Shown here: positions 38,423 through 48,580 of the stretch, piece after piece | Position numbering within the stretch: position 1 is the first letter of the stretch | Layout: every line of letters begins with the position of its first letter | Origin: Pseudomonas sp. DY-1 | Lineage (GTDB): Bacteria; Pseudomonadota; Gammaproteobacteria; Pseudomonadales; Pseudomonadaceae | NCBI RefSeq assembly: GCF_003626975.1 | Contig: NZ_CP032616.1 | Span: 5,556,001 to 5,620,000 of the forward strand | Length of the DNA stretch: 64,000 nt | Direction of reading: 5' to 3' | The notes under the pieces: generated by a model | Told to the model about the DNA's origin: nothing | The model's database searches: none | Seen by the model: only the letters and a program-made list of their open reading frames with translations | Position numbers and translations under genes: made by a program

Positions 38423-38698
38423 TCAGCAGATCTGATTCCCCAGCAACACCCGCCCGAAGCTCGCACCCTCGGTCAACGGTGTGATCGCCGTTATCTGGTC
38501 CAGCCGCAGGCGCTCCTGGCCACCCTCGTTCTGCACGATCAGGAACTCTTCCTTGTCGGGGGTCGTCAGGGTGGTCATGGCACGCGCGTCCAGGCGCGCA
38601 CCGCCAGCCAGCTCGATATGCAACTGGTAGCGATGCAGGCAGGCGATCTCGATGTAGTCATAGAGGTCGCAGGAGAGCGGCAGATATTCCTCGGTCAT
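38423..38698 (-). CDS. rof: Rho-binding antiterminator (ROF family)
   Basis: A 91-aa ROF/YaeO-like protein: the family N-terminus YLPLSCDLYDYIEIACLHRY and the Sm-like beta barrel (LHIELAGGARLDARAMTTLT) are clear. In E. coli Rof binds the RNA-binding face of Rho and blocks termination. The start at 38698 has AGAGGA 8 bases upstream. A longer in-frame reading upstream overlaps a terminator and is rejected. No neighbour suggests a special role. Confidence 0.88.
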   Translation of the reverse strand: MTEEYLPLSCDLYDYIEIACLHRYQLHIELAGGARLDARAMTTLTTPDKEEFLIVQNEGGQERLRLDQITAITPLTEGASFGRVLLGNQIC

Positions 38699-38827
38699 GG
38701 CAGTGTCCTCTGCGGCATGTCGGATGGACAGCATAGGCGCTGCGGGCGCGCCTTGGCTTACCTTCAAGTATCCGCCTGTTTCGCCCATCCAGGTCCCGAC
38801 CAAGGTTCGGCGGGTTTCCCCCAGGCA

Positions 38828-38853
38828 CAAAAAACCGGGCACTGGGCCCGGTT
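38828..38853 (-). terminator. Terminator of the DUF3108 gene
   Basis: ACCGGGC/GCCCGGT around a 5-base loop, followed on the minus strand by TTTTTTG. It sits 16 bases after the DUF3108 gene. Confidence 0.9.
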
Positions 38854-38868
38854 CTTCGTGAGGGGGTG

Positions 38869-39585
38869 TTACTCCTGCAGGCCTTTTACCGACTTGCCGT
38901 TGACTGTGCCCTCCTTGAGCATGATCTGGTATTCCTTGCCGTCCTTTTCCACCTGGTGCAGGCGGACCAGCAGGTAGTCCCAGTCCTTGGCGAACCAGAG
39001 CACGGTCTTACGGCTGCTCTGGGTGGGGTCACGCACACGCTCGACCTTGATCGCGTCTACAAGGCCGGCCTTGGTGCGTACGCGCTCCTCGCCCAATACG
39101 CGGAAGTCGTAGGTTTCGATCTCGTCGCCATCGATCACCTGGTAGCTCATGCTCTTCTTGCCGTCGGCGACGTCGTGCTGGAGCACCAGCTGGTAGGTGG
39201 ATTTATCTTGCAGGCCACGGTTCAAGGGCAGGCGAACCTGATTGCCGCGGTCGTTGCCGATGATCTGTTTCTGGGCCCAGTCGAAATCGAACTCCACCTG
39301 TTTGCTCTTGCCCAGGCCGCTGCGATTGAAGCGGTAGGTCAGGGGCATGAAAGCGTTGTTCTCGAGGCGGAAGGTGCTCACTTCGCTGAGGCTGGCGACC
39401 AGCATGGATGCTTCGAAGTCCAGCTCCCAGCGGCCATTATCGAGCTGCTTCAGGCTCCGTCCGGCGGTGCCGCTGACAGGCAGCTGTTTCCAGTCGGCGG
39501 TGTAGCTGGCCTCGAAGGGTTTCAACTCGACTGCCACGGCGGGCAGGGCCACGAGGGCGAGGAGCAACAGCAAGGCACGACGCAT
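38869..39585 (-). CDS. DUF3108 periplasmic protein
   Basis: A 238-aa secreted protein: signal peptide MRRALLLLLALVALPAVA, then a beta-rich DUF3108 domain (KPFEASYTADWKQLPVSGTAGRSL, NRSGLGKSKQVEFDFDW, WFAKDWDYLLVRLHQVEKDGKEYQ). The family probably has a lipid-binding-type barrel, but no function is established. It starts 12 bases after the purN stop on the same strand, so it is the third gene of the purM-purN unit, as commonly seen in Pseudomonas. Confidence 0.87.
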   Translation of the reverse strand: MRRALLLLLALVALPAVAVELKPFEASYTADWKQLPVSGTAGRSLKQLDNGRWELDFEASMLVASLSEVSTFRLENNAFMPLTYRFNRSGLGKSKQVEFDFDWAQKQIIGNDRGNQVRLPLNRGLQDKSTYQLVLQHDVADGKKSMSYQVIDGDEIETYDFRVLGEERVRTKAGLVDAIKVERVRDPTQSSRKTVLWFAKDWDYLLVRLHQVEKDGKEYQIMLKEGTVNGKSVKGLQE

Positions 39586-39596
39586 TGGCGAATCTC

Positions 39597-40247
39597 CTAG
39601 TTACGCAGTTGTTGCCCCGAGGGAGGCAACGCTTGTCCATCCATTTCGGCGCCGTTCGGGCCCAGGCGCAGTCTGCCTTCGGCAAACCAGCGCATGGCCA
39701 GCGGATAGATGCGGTGTTCCTGTGCATGGACCCGCTGGGCCAGACTATCCGGCGAGTCGTTCGACTCTACCGGGATCAGGGCCTGCACTACCAGAGGGCC
39801 ACCATCAAGTTCTTCGGTGACGAAGTGCACGCTGCAGCCATGCTCGGAATCACCGGCTTCCAGCGCGCGCTGGTGGGTGTGCAATCCCTTGTACTTGGGC
39901 AACAGCGACGGATGAATGTTCAGCAGGCGCCCGTGGTAGTGGCGCACGAAACCGGGCGTGAGAATCCGCATGAAACCAGCCAGCACCACCAGTTGTGGGG
40001 AATAGGCATCGATGGCTTCGATCAGGGCGGCATCGAAGGCTTCGCGGTCGGCATAGGCCTTGTGATCGAGTATCCCGGTTTCGATGCCGGCCTTTTTCGC
40101 CCGTTCCAGGCCGAAGGCATCGGCGCGGTTGGATATCACCGCGCGAATGCGGGCCGGATGGTCGTCGCCGGTGATGCTGTCGATCAGCGCCTGCAGGTTG
40201 CTGCCAGAGCCGGAGATCAGCACCACCACATCACAGCGTGCAACCAT
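39597..40247 (-). CDS. purN: Phosphoribosylglycinamide formyltransferase
   Basis: A 216-aa GAR transformylase, step three of purine synthesis, using 10-formyl-tetrahydrofolate. The substrate loop is SGSGSNLQAL near residue 11, the catalytic Asn/His/Asp appear in AGFMRILTPGFV, NIHPSLLPKYKG and CSVHFVTEELDGGP. Its ATG shares one base with the purM stop (TGATG), so translation is coupled. Confidence 0.96.
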   Translation of the reverse strand: MVARCDVVVLISGSGSNLQALIDSITGDDHPARIRAVISNRADAFGLERAKKAGIETGILDHKAYADREAFDAALIEAIDAYSPQLVVLAGFMRILTPGFVRHYHGRLLNIHPSLLPKYKGLHTHQRALEAGDSEHGCSVHFVTEELDGGPLVVQALIPVESNDSPDSLAQRVHAQEHRIYPLAMRWFAEGRLRLGPNGAEMDGQALPPSGQQLRN

Positions 40248-41305
40248 CAGTGACTCTTCAGGTTGTTCAGTACGACGCGTTGGGCACCTTCGGCGGCCGC
40301 AGCGATTTCACCGATGACCCAGGGCTGCTCGCCGGCTGCACGCAGGACCTTGAGCGAGGCTTCGACCTGCTCCGGTGCAACGCAAATGACCATGCCCACG
40401 CCGCAGTTCAGCACGCGGTGCATTTCGGTCTCGTCGACGTTGCCTTGTTCCTGCAGCCAGTCGAATACCGCCGGACGCTGCCAGCTGGCTACGTCGATCA
40501 CTGCCTGGGCGTTGTCCGGCAGAACGCGCGGAATGTTGTCCAGCAGGCCGCCGCCAGTGATGTGGGCCATGGCCTTGACCGCGCCGGTTTCCTTGATCAG
40601 CTGCAGCAGCGGCTTCACATAGATGCGGGTCGGGGCCATCAGCAGGTCGGCCAGGGGCTTGCCGTCGAGCTGGACCTGTTCGATATCGACGCCGCTGACT
40701 TCGATGATCTTGCGGATCAGCGAGTAGCCGTTGGAATGCGGACCGGAGGAGGGCAGGGCGATCAGGGTGTCACCGGTGCGGACCTTGGAGCCGTCGATGA
40801 TTTCGGCTTTTTCCACCACGCCGACACAGAAGCCGGCCAGGTCGTAGTCTTCGCCTTCGTACATGCCGGGCATTTCGGCGGTCTCGCCGCCAACCAGGGA
40901 GCAGCCAGCCAGTTCGCAGCCGGCGCCGATGCCGGTGACCACGGTAGCAGCCACGTCGACGTTGAGCTTGCCGGTGGCGTAGTAGTCCAGGAAGAACAGC
41001 GGCTCGGCGCCGCAGACCACCAGGTCGTTCACGCACATGGCCACGAGGTCCTGGCCGATGCTGTCGTGTTTGTTCAGGTTCAGCGCCAGGCGCAGCTTGG
41101 TGCCGACGCCGTCAGTGCCGGACACCAGGACCGGCTGCTTGTAGCCGGCCGGGATTTCGCAGAGGGCGCCGAAGCCGCCCAGGCCGCCCATCACTTCCGG
41201 GCGCGCGGTGCGCTTGGCCACGCCTTTGATGCGTTCGACCAGGGCTTCACCAGCGTCGATGTCTACACCGGCGTCCTTGTAGCTCAGGGAGGGTTGCTTG
41301 CTCAT
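40247..41305 (-). CDS. purM: Phosphoribosylformylglycinamidine cyclo-ligase
   Basis: A 352-aa AIR synthetase, step five of purine synthesis. Family motifs are [16 protein letters not shown] at the N-terminus, [10 protein letters not shown], the ATP-binding [17 protein letters not shown], and [13 protein letters not shown]. The start at 41305 (MSKQPS) is the family N-terminus. It is divergent from the DUF2066 gene; the 229-base gap contains a perfect 14-bp palindrome at 41452. Confidence 0.97.
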   Translation of the reverse strand: MSKQPSLSYKDAGVDIDAGEALVERIKGVAKRTARPEVMGGLGGFGALCEIPAGYKQPVLVSGTDGVGTKLRLALNLNKHDSIGQDLVAMCVNDLVVCGAEPLFFLDYYATGKLNVDVAATVVTGIGAGCELAGCSLVGGETAEMPGMYEGEDYDLAGFCVGVVEKAEIIDGSKVRTGDTLIALPSSGPHSNGYSLIRKIIEVSGVDIEQVQLDGKPLADLLMAPTRIYVKPLLQLIKETGAVKAMAHITGGGLLDNIPRVLPDNAQAVIDVASWQRPAVFDWLQEQGNVDETEMHRVLNCGVGMVICVAPEQVEASLKVLRAAGEQPWVIGEIAAAAEGAQRVVLNNLKSH

Positions 41306-41534
41306 AAATCCAGGCCTATAGGGGGAAATTCGAGGATCGACCGGCAAGTCTGGCTGCCGGTTTGCGAAGGCGCGCGATTTTATCAGGCTTGCCCGGTAGC
41401 GGCCATCCGCAGCGGTCGGCCCAAGGAGAAAACAATGTGAAAACGCCTGCGTTGCCCCGGGGCAAGCGGCTGATTAAGGTATAGCCCTTCGATTGCGGCC
41501 TATGCTGCATCTGTTCGCCTACAGAGAATCCACC

Positions 41535-42575
41535 ATGCGCCTGATCGCTTCAGCTGTCCTGCTTTGCCTCACGCTGCTGGGCTTGCCCGCCCATGCTGAA
41601 ACGGCCGAGAACCTCTACCAGGTTCGCGAACCGGTAGCATCTCAGCAGCCGGAGGAGCGTACCCAGGCCTTGGTGCGCGCTCTGGAAACCCTGGTAATGC
41701 GCCTGTCCGGCGATCCCAAGGCCGCCCAGAGTCCCGCGCTGGAGGCCGTGCGCAAGGACCCGCAGCAGCTCGTCAGCCAATACGGGTATGAAGGCCAGAC
41801 CCTGGTGGTCGACTTCGATCCGGTTACCACCGAACGGACCCTGCGCCAGGCCGGCATCCCTCTGTGGAGTGCCAATCGCCCAGCCATCCTGGCCTGGTGG
41901 CTGAATCGCTCCGGCGAAGGCAGTAACAACCTGGTGGGCGACGGCCAGGACGCCGCAACTCCGTTGCGCCAGGCAGCACAGAACCGCGGCCTGCCGCTGC
42001 GCCTGCCGATCGCCGATCTCAACGAGCAACTGCTGGCGACGCCCGAGCAGCTGACATCCGCCAAGCCCGGCGCCCTGACCCAGGCGTCCGAGCGCTATGG
42101 CGCGGATGCCCTGCTGGCGGTGGATGCCAGTGAGGCCGATGGCAAATGGCAGGCCCAGTGGCGCCTGTGGCTGGGTGACAGCCGCGAGCAGGGCACCGCC
42201 GAAGGGGCTGACAGCGCCGCGCTGGCCGATGCCGTGATGTCCGCAGTGAGCCAGCGTCTGGCGCCGCGCTTCGTGGTGGCTCCCGGCTCCGGACAGAACC
42301 TGGAGCTGGAAGTACAAGGTGCCAACCTCGCCCGTTACGCCGAGCTGTCTCGCCTGCTGGAACCCTTCGGAGCACGCCTGCTGAAGGTTGACGGCGACCG
42401 CCTTGAGTATCGGGTCAACGCCAGCCCCGAACAGCTGCGTGCTCAGCTGTCCCTGGCCGGACTCCAGGAGTCAGCAGCCGAACCGCCGGCCGCACCGGCC
42501 CCTTCCGCTGATCCGCAGGCAGCGCCGGCGCCCCAGGTGATACCGCGCAACAACCTGCTGCGCTTCCACTGGTAG
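41535..42575 (+). CDS. DUF2066 secreted protein
   Basis: A 346-aa exported protein: signal peptide to LPAHA near residue 21, then DUF2066 (VMRLSGDPKAAQSPALEAVRKDPQQLVSQYGY and VDFDPVTTERTLRQAGIPLWSANRPAILAWW). The C-terminal tail is Ala/Pro-rich (residues about 310-335), a flexible linker. No function is known for the family. It heads a same-strand row with a phosphatidyltransferase, a PerM-like protein and hda. Confidence 0.86.
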   Translation: MRLIASAVLLCLTLLGLPAHAETAENLYQVREPVASQQPEERTQALVRALETLVMRLSGDPKAAQSPALEAVRKDPQQLVSQYGYEGQTLVVDFDPVTTERTLRQAGIPLWSANRPAILAWWLNRSGEGSNNLVGDGQDAATPLRQAAQNRGLPLRLPIADLNEQLLATPEQLTSAKPGALTQASERYGADALLAVDASEADGKWQAQWRLWLGDSREQGTAEGADSAALADAVMSAVSQRLAPRFVVAPGSGQNLELEVQGANLARYAELSRLLEPFGARLLKVDGDRLEYRVNASPEQLRAQLSLAGLQESAAEPPAAPAPSADPQAAPAPQVIPRNNLLRFHW

Positions 42576-42613
42576 CGGGCGTAAACTGCTGGCCTACCCG
42601 TGACGGGGATGCC

Positions 42614-43162
42614 ATGCACCAGTTGCCCAATCTGTTGACTCTGCTGCGCCTGGCACTGGTTCTTCCCATTGCCGGGCTTCTGTTGTCCGATCGATATGCG
42701 CAGGCGCTTGTCCTTTTTGCCGTGGCGGGTTGTTCCGATGCCCTGGATGGTTTCCTTGCCCGGCGCTACGGCTGGACCAGTCGGTTCGGTTCGCTGTTCG
42801 ACCCTGTGGCCGACAAGCTACTGCTGGTGACCAGCTTCGTCTGCCTGGCCATGACCCAGTTGCTGCCGTTCTGGCTGACGCTCGTGGTGGTCCTGCGGGA
42901 CCTGCTGATCCTGCTCGGTGCCGGGCTGTTCCGGGTACTGGCGGGACCGGCGGAGTTCTTGCCAAGCCGGCTGGGCAAGCTGAGTACATTGCTGCAGATG
43001 CTGCTGGTGCTGTGCCTGTTGCTGGAGCTCAGCCTGGCTCCGGCACTGGCTTCATTGCGCTGGCCCTTGAGCTGGCTGGTACTGGTGGTGACGCTATGCA
43101 GCGGAGCCCAGTACATCTGGGATTGGGGACGGAAATATCGCTACGCAAGGATGAGGGCCTGA
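42614..43162 (+). CDS. CDP-alcohol phosphatidyltransferase
   Basis: A 182-aa integral-membrane enzyme with about five helices. The full family signature D-x2-DG-x2-AR-x8-G-x3-D-x3-D is present as DALDGFLARRYGWTSRFGSL and following FDPVAD, which binds the metal and CDP-diacylglycerol. It resembles phosphatidylglycerophosphate-synthase-like proteins, but Pseudomonas normally has pgsA elsewhere, so the acceptor alcohol is uncertain. The next gene starts one base after its stop. Confidence 0.88.
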   Translation: MHQLPNLLTLLRLALVLPIAGLLLSDRYAQALVLFAVAGCSDALDGFLARRYGWTSRFGSLFDPVADKLLLVTSFVCLAMTQLLPFWLTLVVVLRDLLILLGAGLFRVLAGPAEFLPSRLGKLSTLLQMLLVLCLLLELSLAPALASLRWPLSWLVLVVTLCSGAQYIWDWGRKYRYARMRA

Positions 43163-43163
43163 C

Positions 43164-44258
43164 ATGACCGATTCACGCCGCTGGCTATGGCTGGGTGGCT
43201 TCCTGCTTTTGGGGTGGCTGCTTTATCAGCTACACCCGGTTCTCTCGCCGTTCCTGATAGGCATGCTGCTGGCTTACCTCGGAGACCCACTGGTGGATCG
43301 CCTTGAGCGCCTGGGACTTTCGCGTACCTGGGGCGTCGTGCTGGTGTTCGGCCTGTTCGGACTGGTCCTGCTGGCGCTGCTGCTGGTCCTGTTGCCCATG
43401 CTCGGTCGTCAACTTTTCCGCCTCTACGAGGTGGCGCCGCAGATGATCGACTGGCTACAGCAAACGGCGTTGCCCTGGGTTCAGGCCAAGCTCGGCCTGC
43501 CCGGTGAATTCTGGCGCTTCGACCGTTTCAAGGCGGTGATCAGCGGCCATCTCGGCCAGACCACGGATTTCGCCGGTACTCTGCTTGCCAGCGTCACTGC
43601 CTCGGGGCTGGCGCTGCTGGGCTGGCTGGGCAACCTGTTGCTGATCCCCGTAGTGGGCTTCTATCTGTTGCGCGACTGGGATCTGATGGTGGCTAAGCTC
43701 CGTGGCTTGCTGCCGCGCAATCGTGAGTCCCTGGTTGTCGGGCTTGTAGGTGAATGTCACGAAGTGCTGGGGGCCTTCCTTCGCGGCCAATTGCTGGTGA
43801 TGCTGGCGCTGGGCCTCATCTATGCCGTCGGTCTGATGCTGGTAGGGCTCGATCTGGGATTGCTGATCGGTTTGCTGGCAGGCCTGGCCAGCATCGTGCC
43901 CTACATGGGGTTCGTCGTCGGCTTCGGTGCCGCATTGATTGCCGCTCTCTTCCAGTACGGCGGTTTCGAACTCTATCCGCTGGTCGGCGTCGTAGCGGTC
44001 TTCACAGTGGGACAATTGCTCGAAGGTATGCTGCTGACGCCGCTGTTGGTGGGTGATCGTATCGGCCTTCACCCAGTGGCAGTTATCTTTGCGATACTTG
44101 CCGGCGGCCAGCTGTTTGGCTTCACTGGTGTGCTCCTGGCTCTGCCAGTTGCAGCGATCATCATGGTTTTGCTGCGCCATGCGCATGATTTCTATAAACT
44201 TTCCGACCTTTACGGACAGTCGAGTAGCGGTCCAGACGACCCTTCCAGTACGGCATGA
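43164..44258 (+). CDS. AI-2E family transporter (PerM-like)
   Basis: A 364-aa membrane protein with seven to eight helices, of the AI-2E/PerM family: N-terminal LSPFLIGMLLAYLGDPLVDRLERLGLSR and the C-terminal family core PYMGFVVGFGAALIAALFQYGG with DRIGLHPVAVIFAILAGGQLFGF. Members move diverse small solutes or ions; few are truly AI-2 exporters. Its stop overlaps the hda start by 4 bases (ATGA), a pairing conserved in gamma-proteobacteria. Confidence 0.9.
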   Translation: MTDSRRWLWLGGFLLLGWLLYQLHPVLSPFLIGMLLAYLGDPLVDRLERLGLSRTWGVVLVFGLFGLVLLALLLVLLPMLGRQLFRLYEVAPQMIDWLQQTALPWVQAKLGLPGEFWRFDRFKAVISGHLGQTTDFAGTLLASVTASGLALLGWLGNLLLIPVVGFYLLRDWDLMVAKLRGLLPRNRESLVVGLVGECHEVLGAFLRGQLLVMLALGLIYAVGLMLVGLDLGLLIGLLAGLASIVPYMGFVVGFGAALIAALFQYGGFELYPLVGVVAVFTVGQLLEGMLLTPLLVGDRIGLHPVAVIFAILAGGQLFGFTGVLLALPVAAIIMVLLRHAHDFYKLSDLYGQSSSGPDDPSSTA

Positions 44259-44959
44259 CACCGATCCAGCTTCCCCTGAGTGTGCGTCTGCGTGACGACG
44301 CCACCTTCGCCAACTTCTATCCCGGCGCCAACGCCGCGGCACTCGGCTATGTCGAGCGCCTGTGCGAGCCTGATGCGGGCTGGACCGAAAGCCTGATTTA
44401 TCTCTGGGGGGGCGAGGGCGCCGGGCGCAGTCACCTGCTGCAGGCCGCCTGCCTGCGTTTCGAGCAGCGCGACGAACAGGCGATCTACCTGCCCATGGAC
44501 GAACTGGTGCACTACGGTCCGGAAGTCTTCGACAACCTGGAACAGTGTGAACTGGTCTGCCTGGACGACCTGCATGCCCTGGCCGGTCGGCCGGAATGGG
44601 AAGAAGGCCTGTTCCACCTGTTCAACCGCCTGCGCGATGCCGGTCGAAAGCTACTGCTGTCTGCCAGCAAATCGCCGCGCGAATTGGGGGTGAAGCTGCC
44701 TGACTTGAAGTCGCGCCTGACCCTGGCGCTGGTGTTCCAGCTGCATGCGCTGTCCGACGAGGACAAGCTGCGAGCGTTGCAGCTGCGGGCCTCGCGCCGT
44801 GGCCTGCACCTGACCGACGAAGTCGGGCGTTTCATCCTGACCCGCGGCCCGCGCAGCATGAACCTCCTGTTCGATCTGCTGGACATCCTCGATCAGGCTT
44901 CGCTCCAGGCCCAGCGCAAGCTGACCATTCCTTTCCTCAAGGAAATCTTCGGCTGGTAG
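44255..44959 (+). CDS. hda: DnaA regulatory inactivator Hda
   Basis: A 234-aa DnaA-like AAA+ protein without the DNA-binding domain. It works with the DNA-loaded beta clamp to hydrolyse DnaA-bound ATP and so prevents over-initiation of replication. The N-terminal clamp-binding motif is IQLPLSV (QLPLSV near residue 4), the P-loop is GGEGAGRSHLL, and the sensor/arginine-finger segment LPDLKSRL follows. It overlaps the PerM-like gene by 4 bases and is followed by a strong terminator. Confidence 0.94.
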   Translation: MTPIQLPLSVRLRDDATFANFYPGANAAALGYVERLCEPDAGWTESLIYLWGGEGAGRSHLLQAACLRFEQRDEQAIYLPMDELVHYGPEVFDNLEQCELVCLDDLHALAGRPEWEEGLFHLFNRLRDAGRKLLLSASKSPRELGVKLPDLKSRLTLALVFQLHALSDEDKLRALQLRASRRGLHLTDEVGRFILTRGPRSMNLLFDLLDILDQASLQAQRKLTIPFLKEIFGW

Positions 44960-44984
44960 CCAACGCTTCGTGGGGTCGCTGAAG

Positions 44985-45014
44985 AAAAAGCCCGGATCTG
45001 AATCCGGGCTTTTT
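44985..45014. terminator. Bidirectional terminator hda / DUF2069 gene
   Basis: AAAAAGCCCGGAT pairs perfectly with ATCCGGGCTTTTT around CTGA, between converging genes. Confidence 0.95.
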
Positions 45015-45030
45015 CGTTTCCGTGCAGGAA

Positions 45031-46386
<1,356 letters not shown>

Positions 46387-46510
46387 GTCGGGGGTCGCAT
46401 GGGCTTGGTCGAGGCGGCTATTCTAACCGCGTCGTGGCGCCGGTCTGAACCGTGAGCTGCGCTTGCGGTCTGCTTAGCCTGGCCGGATCGATCTGAATCA
46501 AGGAGATGGA

Positions 46511-47731
46511 ATGCGCCAACGCCTCACCGACGTCGTCGAATTCTGGCGCTTCCTGCTGCAGAGGTTCATTGCCGATCATGGCACCAACAGCGCAGCGGCC
46601 CTGACCTATACGAGCCTGTTCGCCGTAGTGCCGATGATGACGGTGACCTTCACCATGCTCTCGGCCATCCCGGCTTTCGAGGGGACGGGCGAGCAGATCC
46701 AGAGCTTCATTTTCCGCAACTTCGTCCCTTCCACCGGTGAAACCCTGCAGGAATACCTGCGTGGCTTCACGGTACAGGCCCGGCACCTGACATGGGTCGG
46801 GGTTGGCCTGCTGGTGGTAACGGCATTCATGATGCTGGTGACCATCGAAAAAGCCTTCAACACCATCTGGCGCGTGCGCCAGCCACGTCGAGGCGTATCC
46901 AGCTTCCTGCTCTATTGGGCGATCCTCAGCCTGGGCCCGTTGCTGCTGGGGGCGGGCTTTGCCGTCAGCACCTACATCACATCGCTGTCGCTGATTTCCG
47001 GTCCGGATGCACTGATCGGCGCCAAGACGCTGCTGGGCTTCATGCCGCTGCTCTCCAGCATTGCCGCTTTCACGCTGATCTACGCTGCGGTACCCAATGC
47101 CCGGGTACCCGTGCGCCATGCGCTGGTGGGCGGTGCCTTCACGGCATTGTTGTTCGAAGCCGCCAAGGCATTGTTCGGGCTCTATGTCAGCTTCTTTCCC
47201 GGATACCAGTTGATTTATGGCGCCTTCGCAACGGTGCCACTGTTCCTGCTGTGGATTTATCTGTCGTGGGTGATCGTGCTGTTCGGTGCCGAGCTGGTCT
47301 GCAACCTTTCGACTCCCTGGCACTGGCGACGCCGCGCATTGCCGCGCCTGCTGGTATTGCTGGGCATCCTGCGAGTGTTCCACGACCGACAATTGCGTGG
47401 CATGCCGGTTCGTCATCTCGACGTGCAGCGGGCCGGCTGGCATTTGCCGGAAGACGAATGGCTGGAAATGCTGGAGCTGCTGGAAAGCCAGCATCTGGTC
47501 TGCCGCGCCAGCGGCGGTAACTGGGTGCTCTGTCGCGATCTGGGAGGCTACAGTTTCTATCAATTGCTCGTTCATTTGCCTTGGCCGCTTCCACGGTTGA
47601 ACCAATTGCCCGAGCATCTGGACGAGGAATGGTATCCGCCGCTGCGCACGGCCCTTGAGCTGCTTCAGGAAGAGCAGCAGGCCTTGTTCGGTGGCAGCCT
47701 GGCGCAGTGGCTCAAGCCGGGGAACGACTGA
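46511..47731 (+). CDS. YihY/BrkB family inner-membrane protein
   Basis: A 406-aa protein, once mislabelled ribonuclease BN. Six helices fill residues about 30-265, with the family motifs [19 protein letters not shown] and [22 protein letters not shown]. The C-terminal 120 residues (from about 285) form a soluble extension with a winged-helix-like segment, found in the longer Pseudomonas versions. Function is unproven. The start has AAGGAGATGGA directly upstream. Confidence 0.9.
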   Translation: MRQRLTDVVEFWRFLLQRFIADHGTNSAAALTYTSLFAVVPMMTVTFTMLSAIPAFEGTGEQIQSFIFRNFVPSTGETLQEYLRGFTVQARHLTWVGVGLLVVTAFMMLVTIEKAFNTIWRVRQPRRGVSSFLLYWAILSLGPLLLGAGFAVSTYITSLSLISGPDALIGAKTLLGFMPLLSSIAAFTLIYAAVPNARVPVRHALVGGAFTALLFEAAKALFGLYVSFFPGYQLIYGAFATVPLFLLWIYLSWVIVLFGAELVCNLSTPWHWRRRALPRLLVLLGILRVFHDRQLRGMPVRHLDVQRAGWHLPEDEWLEMLELLESQHLVCRASGGNWVLCRDLGGYSFYQLLVHLPWPLPRLNQLPEHLDEEWYPPLRTALELLQEEQQALFGGSLAQWLKPGND

Positions 47732-47836
47732 CGAAATTTGTCAGTTACAAACGACGGAGCGTTTGCTGGACGCAACAGCGGCCCGTGCGATAGCGGGTCC
47801 GAGCGATTGGCATGCTTATGGCACTGACAGGGAAGA

Positions 47837-47855
47837 GGCCATCGAGTCGATGGCC
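47837..47855. repeat. Perfect palindrome before the 63-aa gene
   Basis: GGCCATCGA, a single G, and TCGATGGCC: a 19-base dyad ending 14 bases before the ATG at 47870, so it overlaps the leader just ahead of the ribosome site. It could be an operator or an RNA structure. Confidence 0.6.
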
Positions 47856-47869
47856 AGGGGATGAGAGCG

Positions 47870-48061
47870 ATGGGTAGCAAGAAAGACAAACTGGTCCGTC
47901 TGCACGAGCGCGCACCGCAACGGGCGCTGGAGGGACTCAATCGGGTGACCGGGCTGAGTTTCCGCCACTGGCCAGAGTCGCTGACACCTGTGGTCGTGCA
48001 GGAGGAATGGGAGAGTGCGGAGCTGTCGCTCCAGGAGAACAATCGGGCGCTGCCCGGCTGA
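47870..48061 (+). CDS. Conserved-looking small protein
   Basis: A 63-aa basic-then-acidic protein: MGSKKDKLVRLHERAPQRAL, then LNRVTGLSFRHWPESL and an acidic tail EEWESAELSLQENN. No signal peptide or membrane segment. The well-formed sequence, the neighbouring GAGAG ribosome site and close packing argue for a real gene; I do not recognise a family. An ATG at 47861 would add three residues but has no spacing from the GGGG run. Confidence 0.65.
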   Translation: MGSKKDKLVRLHERAPQRALEGLNRVTGLSFRHWPESLTPVVVQEEWESAELSLQENNRALPG

Positions 48062-48069
48062 GTTGCAGG

Positions 48070-48459
48070 TCAGGCGCGAGCCTGGCTCTTTGCTGGCTCG
48101 GCCAGTTCCACGGCCTGCACGAAGAGTTCTTCCACCAGCAAACCCTTGATTGGTACCGCCGAGCGCAGGCGCACCTGCATCAGCTCGATTTTCTGCTTGA
48201 ACGGCACGCGGGCGATGCCCGCCAGTAGAATCTTGCCCTTGGTATTCAGCCTGCCGTGATCCACCGCGACCTCGCGGCGTTGTCCGCCGTCCATATAGCT
48301 CACCAGCAGCGAGACCGGCAGATCGGTCATTCCGGGCAGGTGCAACCAGGCCGCGACATTGAAATCAGCCACCCTTCCCTCGAATGGGGTGAGAGTGGAG
48401 CGGGCGACTTCGATGATTCGGACAGGGACAGGGCCGATCAGGCTGTCTTGCTGTGGCAT
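48070..48459 (-). CDS. Hypothetical protein, beta-rich
   Basis: A 129-aa cytoplasmic protein, mostly alternating beta-strand-like segments (VPVRIIEVARSTLTPFEGRVADF, VSLLVSYMDGGQRREVAVDHGRL, KILLAGIARVPFKQKIELMQVRL). No catalytic motif is visible and I do not recognise the family. The start at 48459 avoids a 20-residue extension from the upstream gap. It ends 9 bases from the convergent 63-aa gene. Confidence 0.75.
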   Translation of the reverse strand: MPQQDSLIGPVPVRIIEVARSTLTPFEGRVADFNVAAWLHLPGMTDLPVSLLVSYMDGGQRREVAVDHGRLNTKGKILLAGIARVPFKQKIELMQVRLRSAVPIKGLLVEELFVQAVELAEPAKSQARA

Positions 48460-48580
48460 GGGGCATCCAGGCTGGGAAAGGTACGCTCGTACCGATAGGG
48501 CAGGATTATAAGCAGCCATTCCCTTGCGTACTGTGCGCCTTGGCCCCCGCTGGGCGTGACCCGTCTCGCAGTTTGACTAC

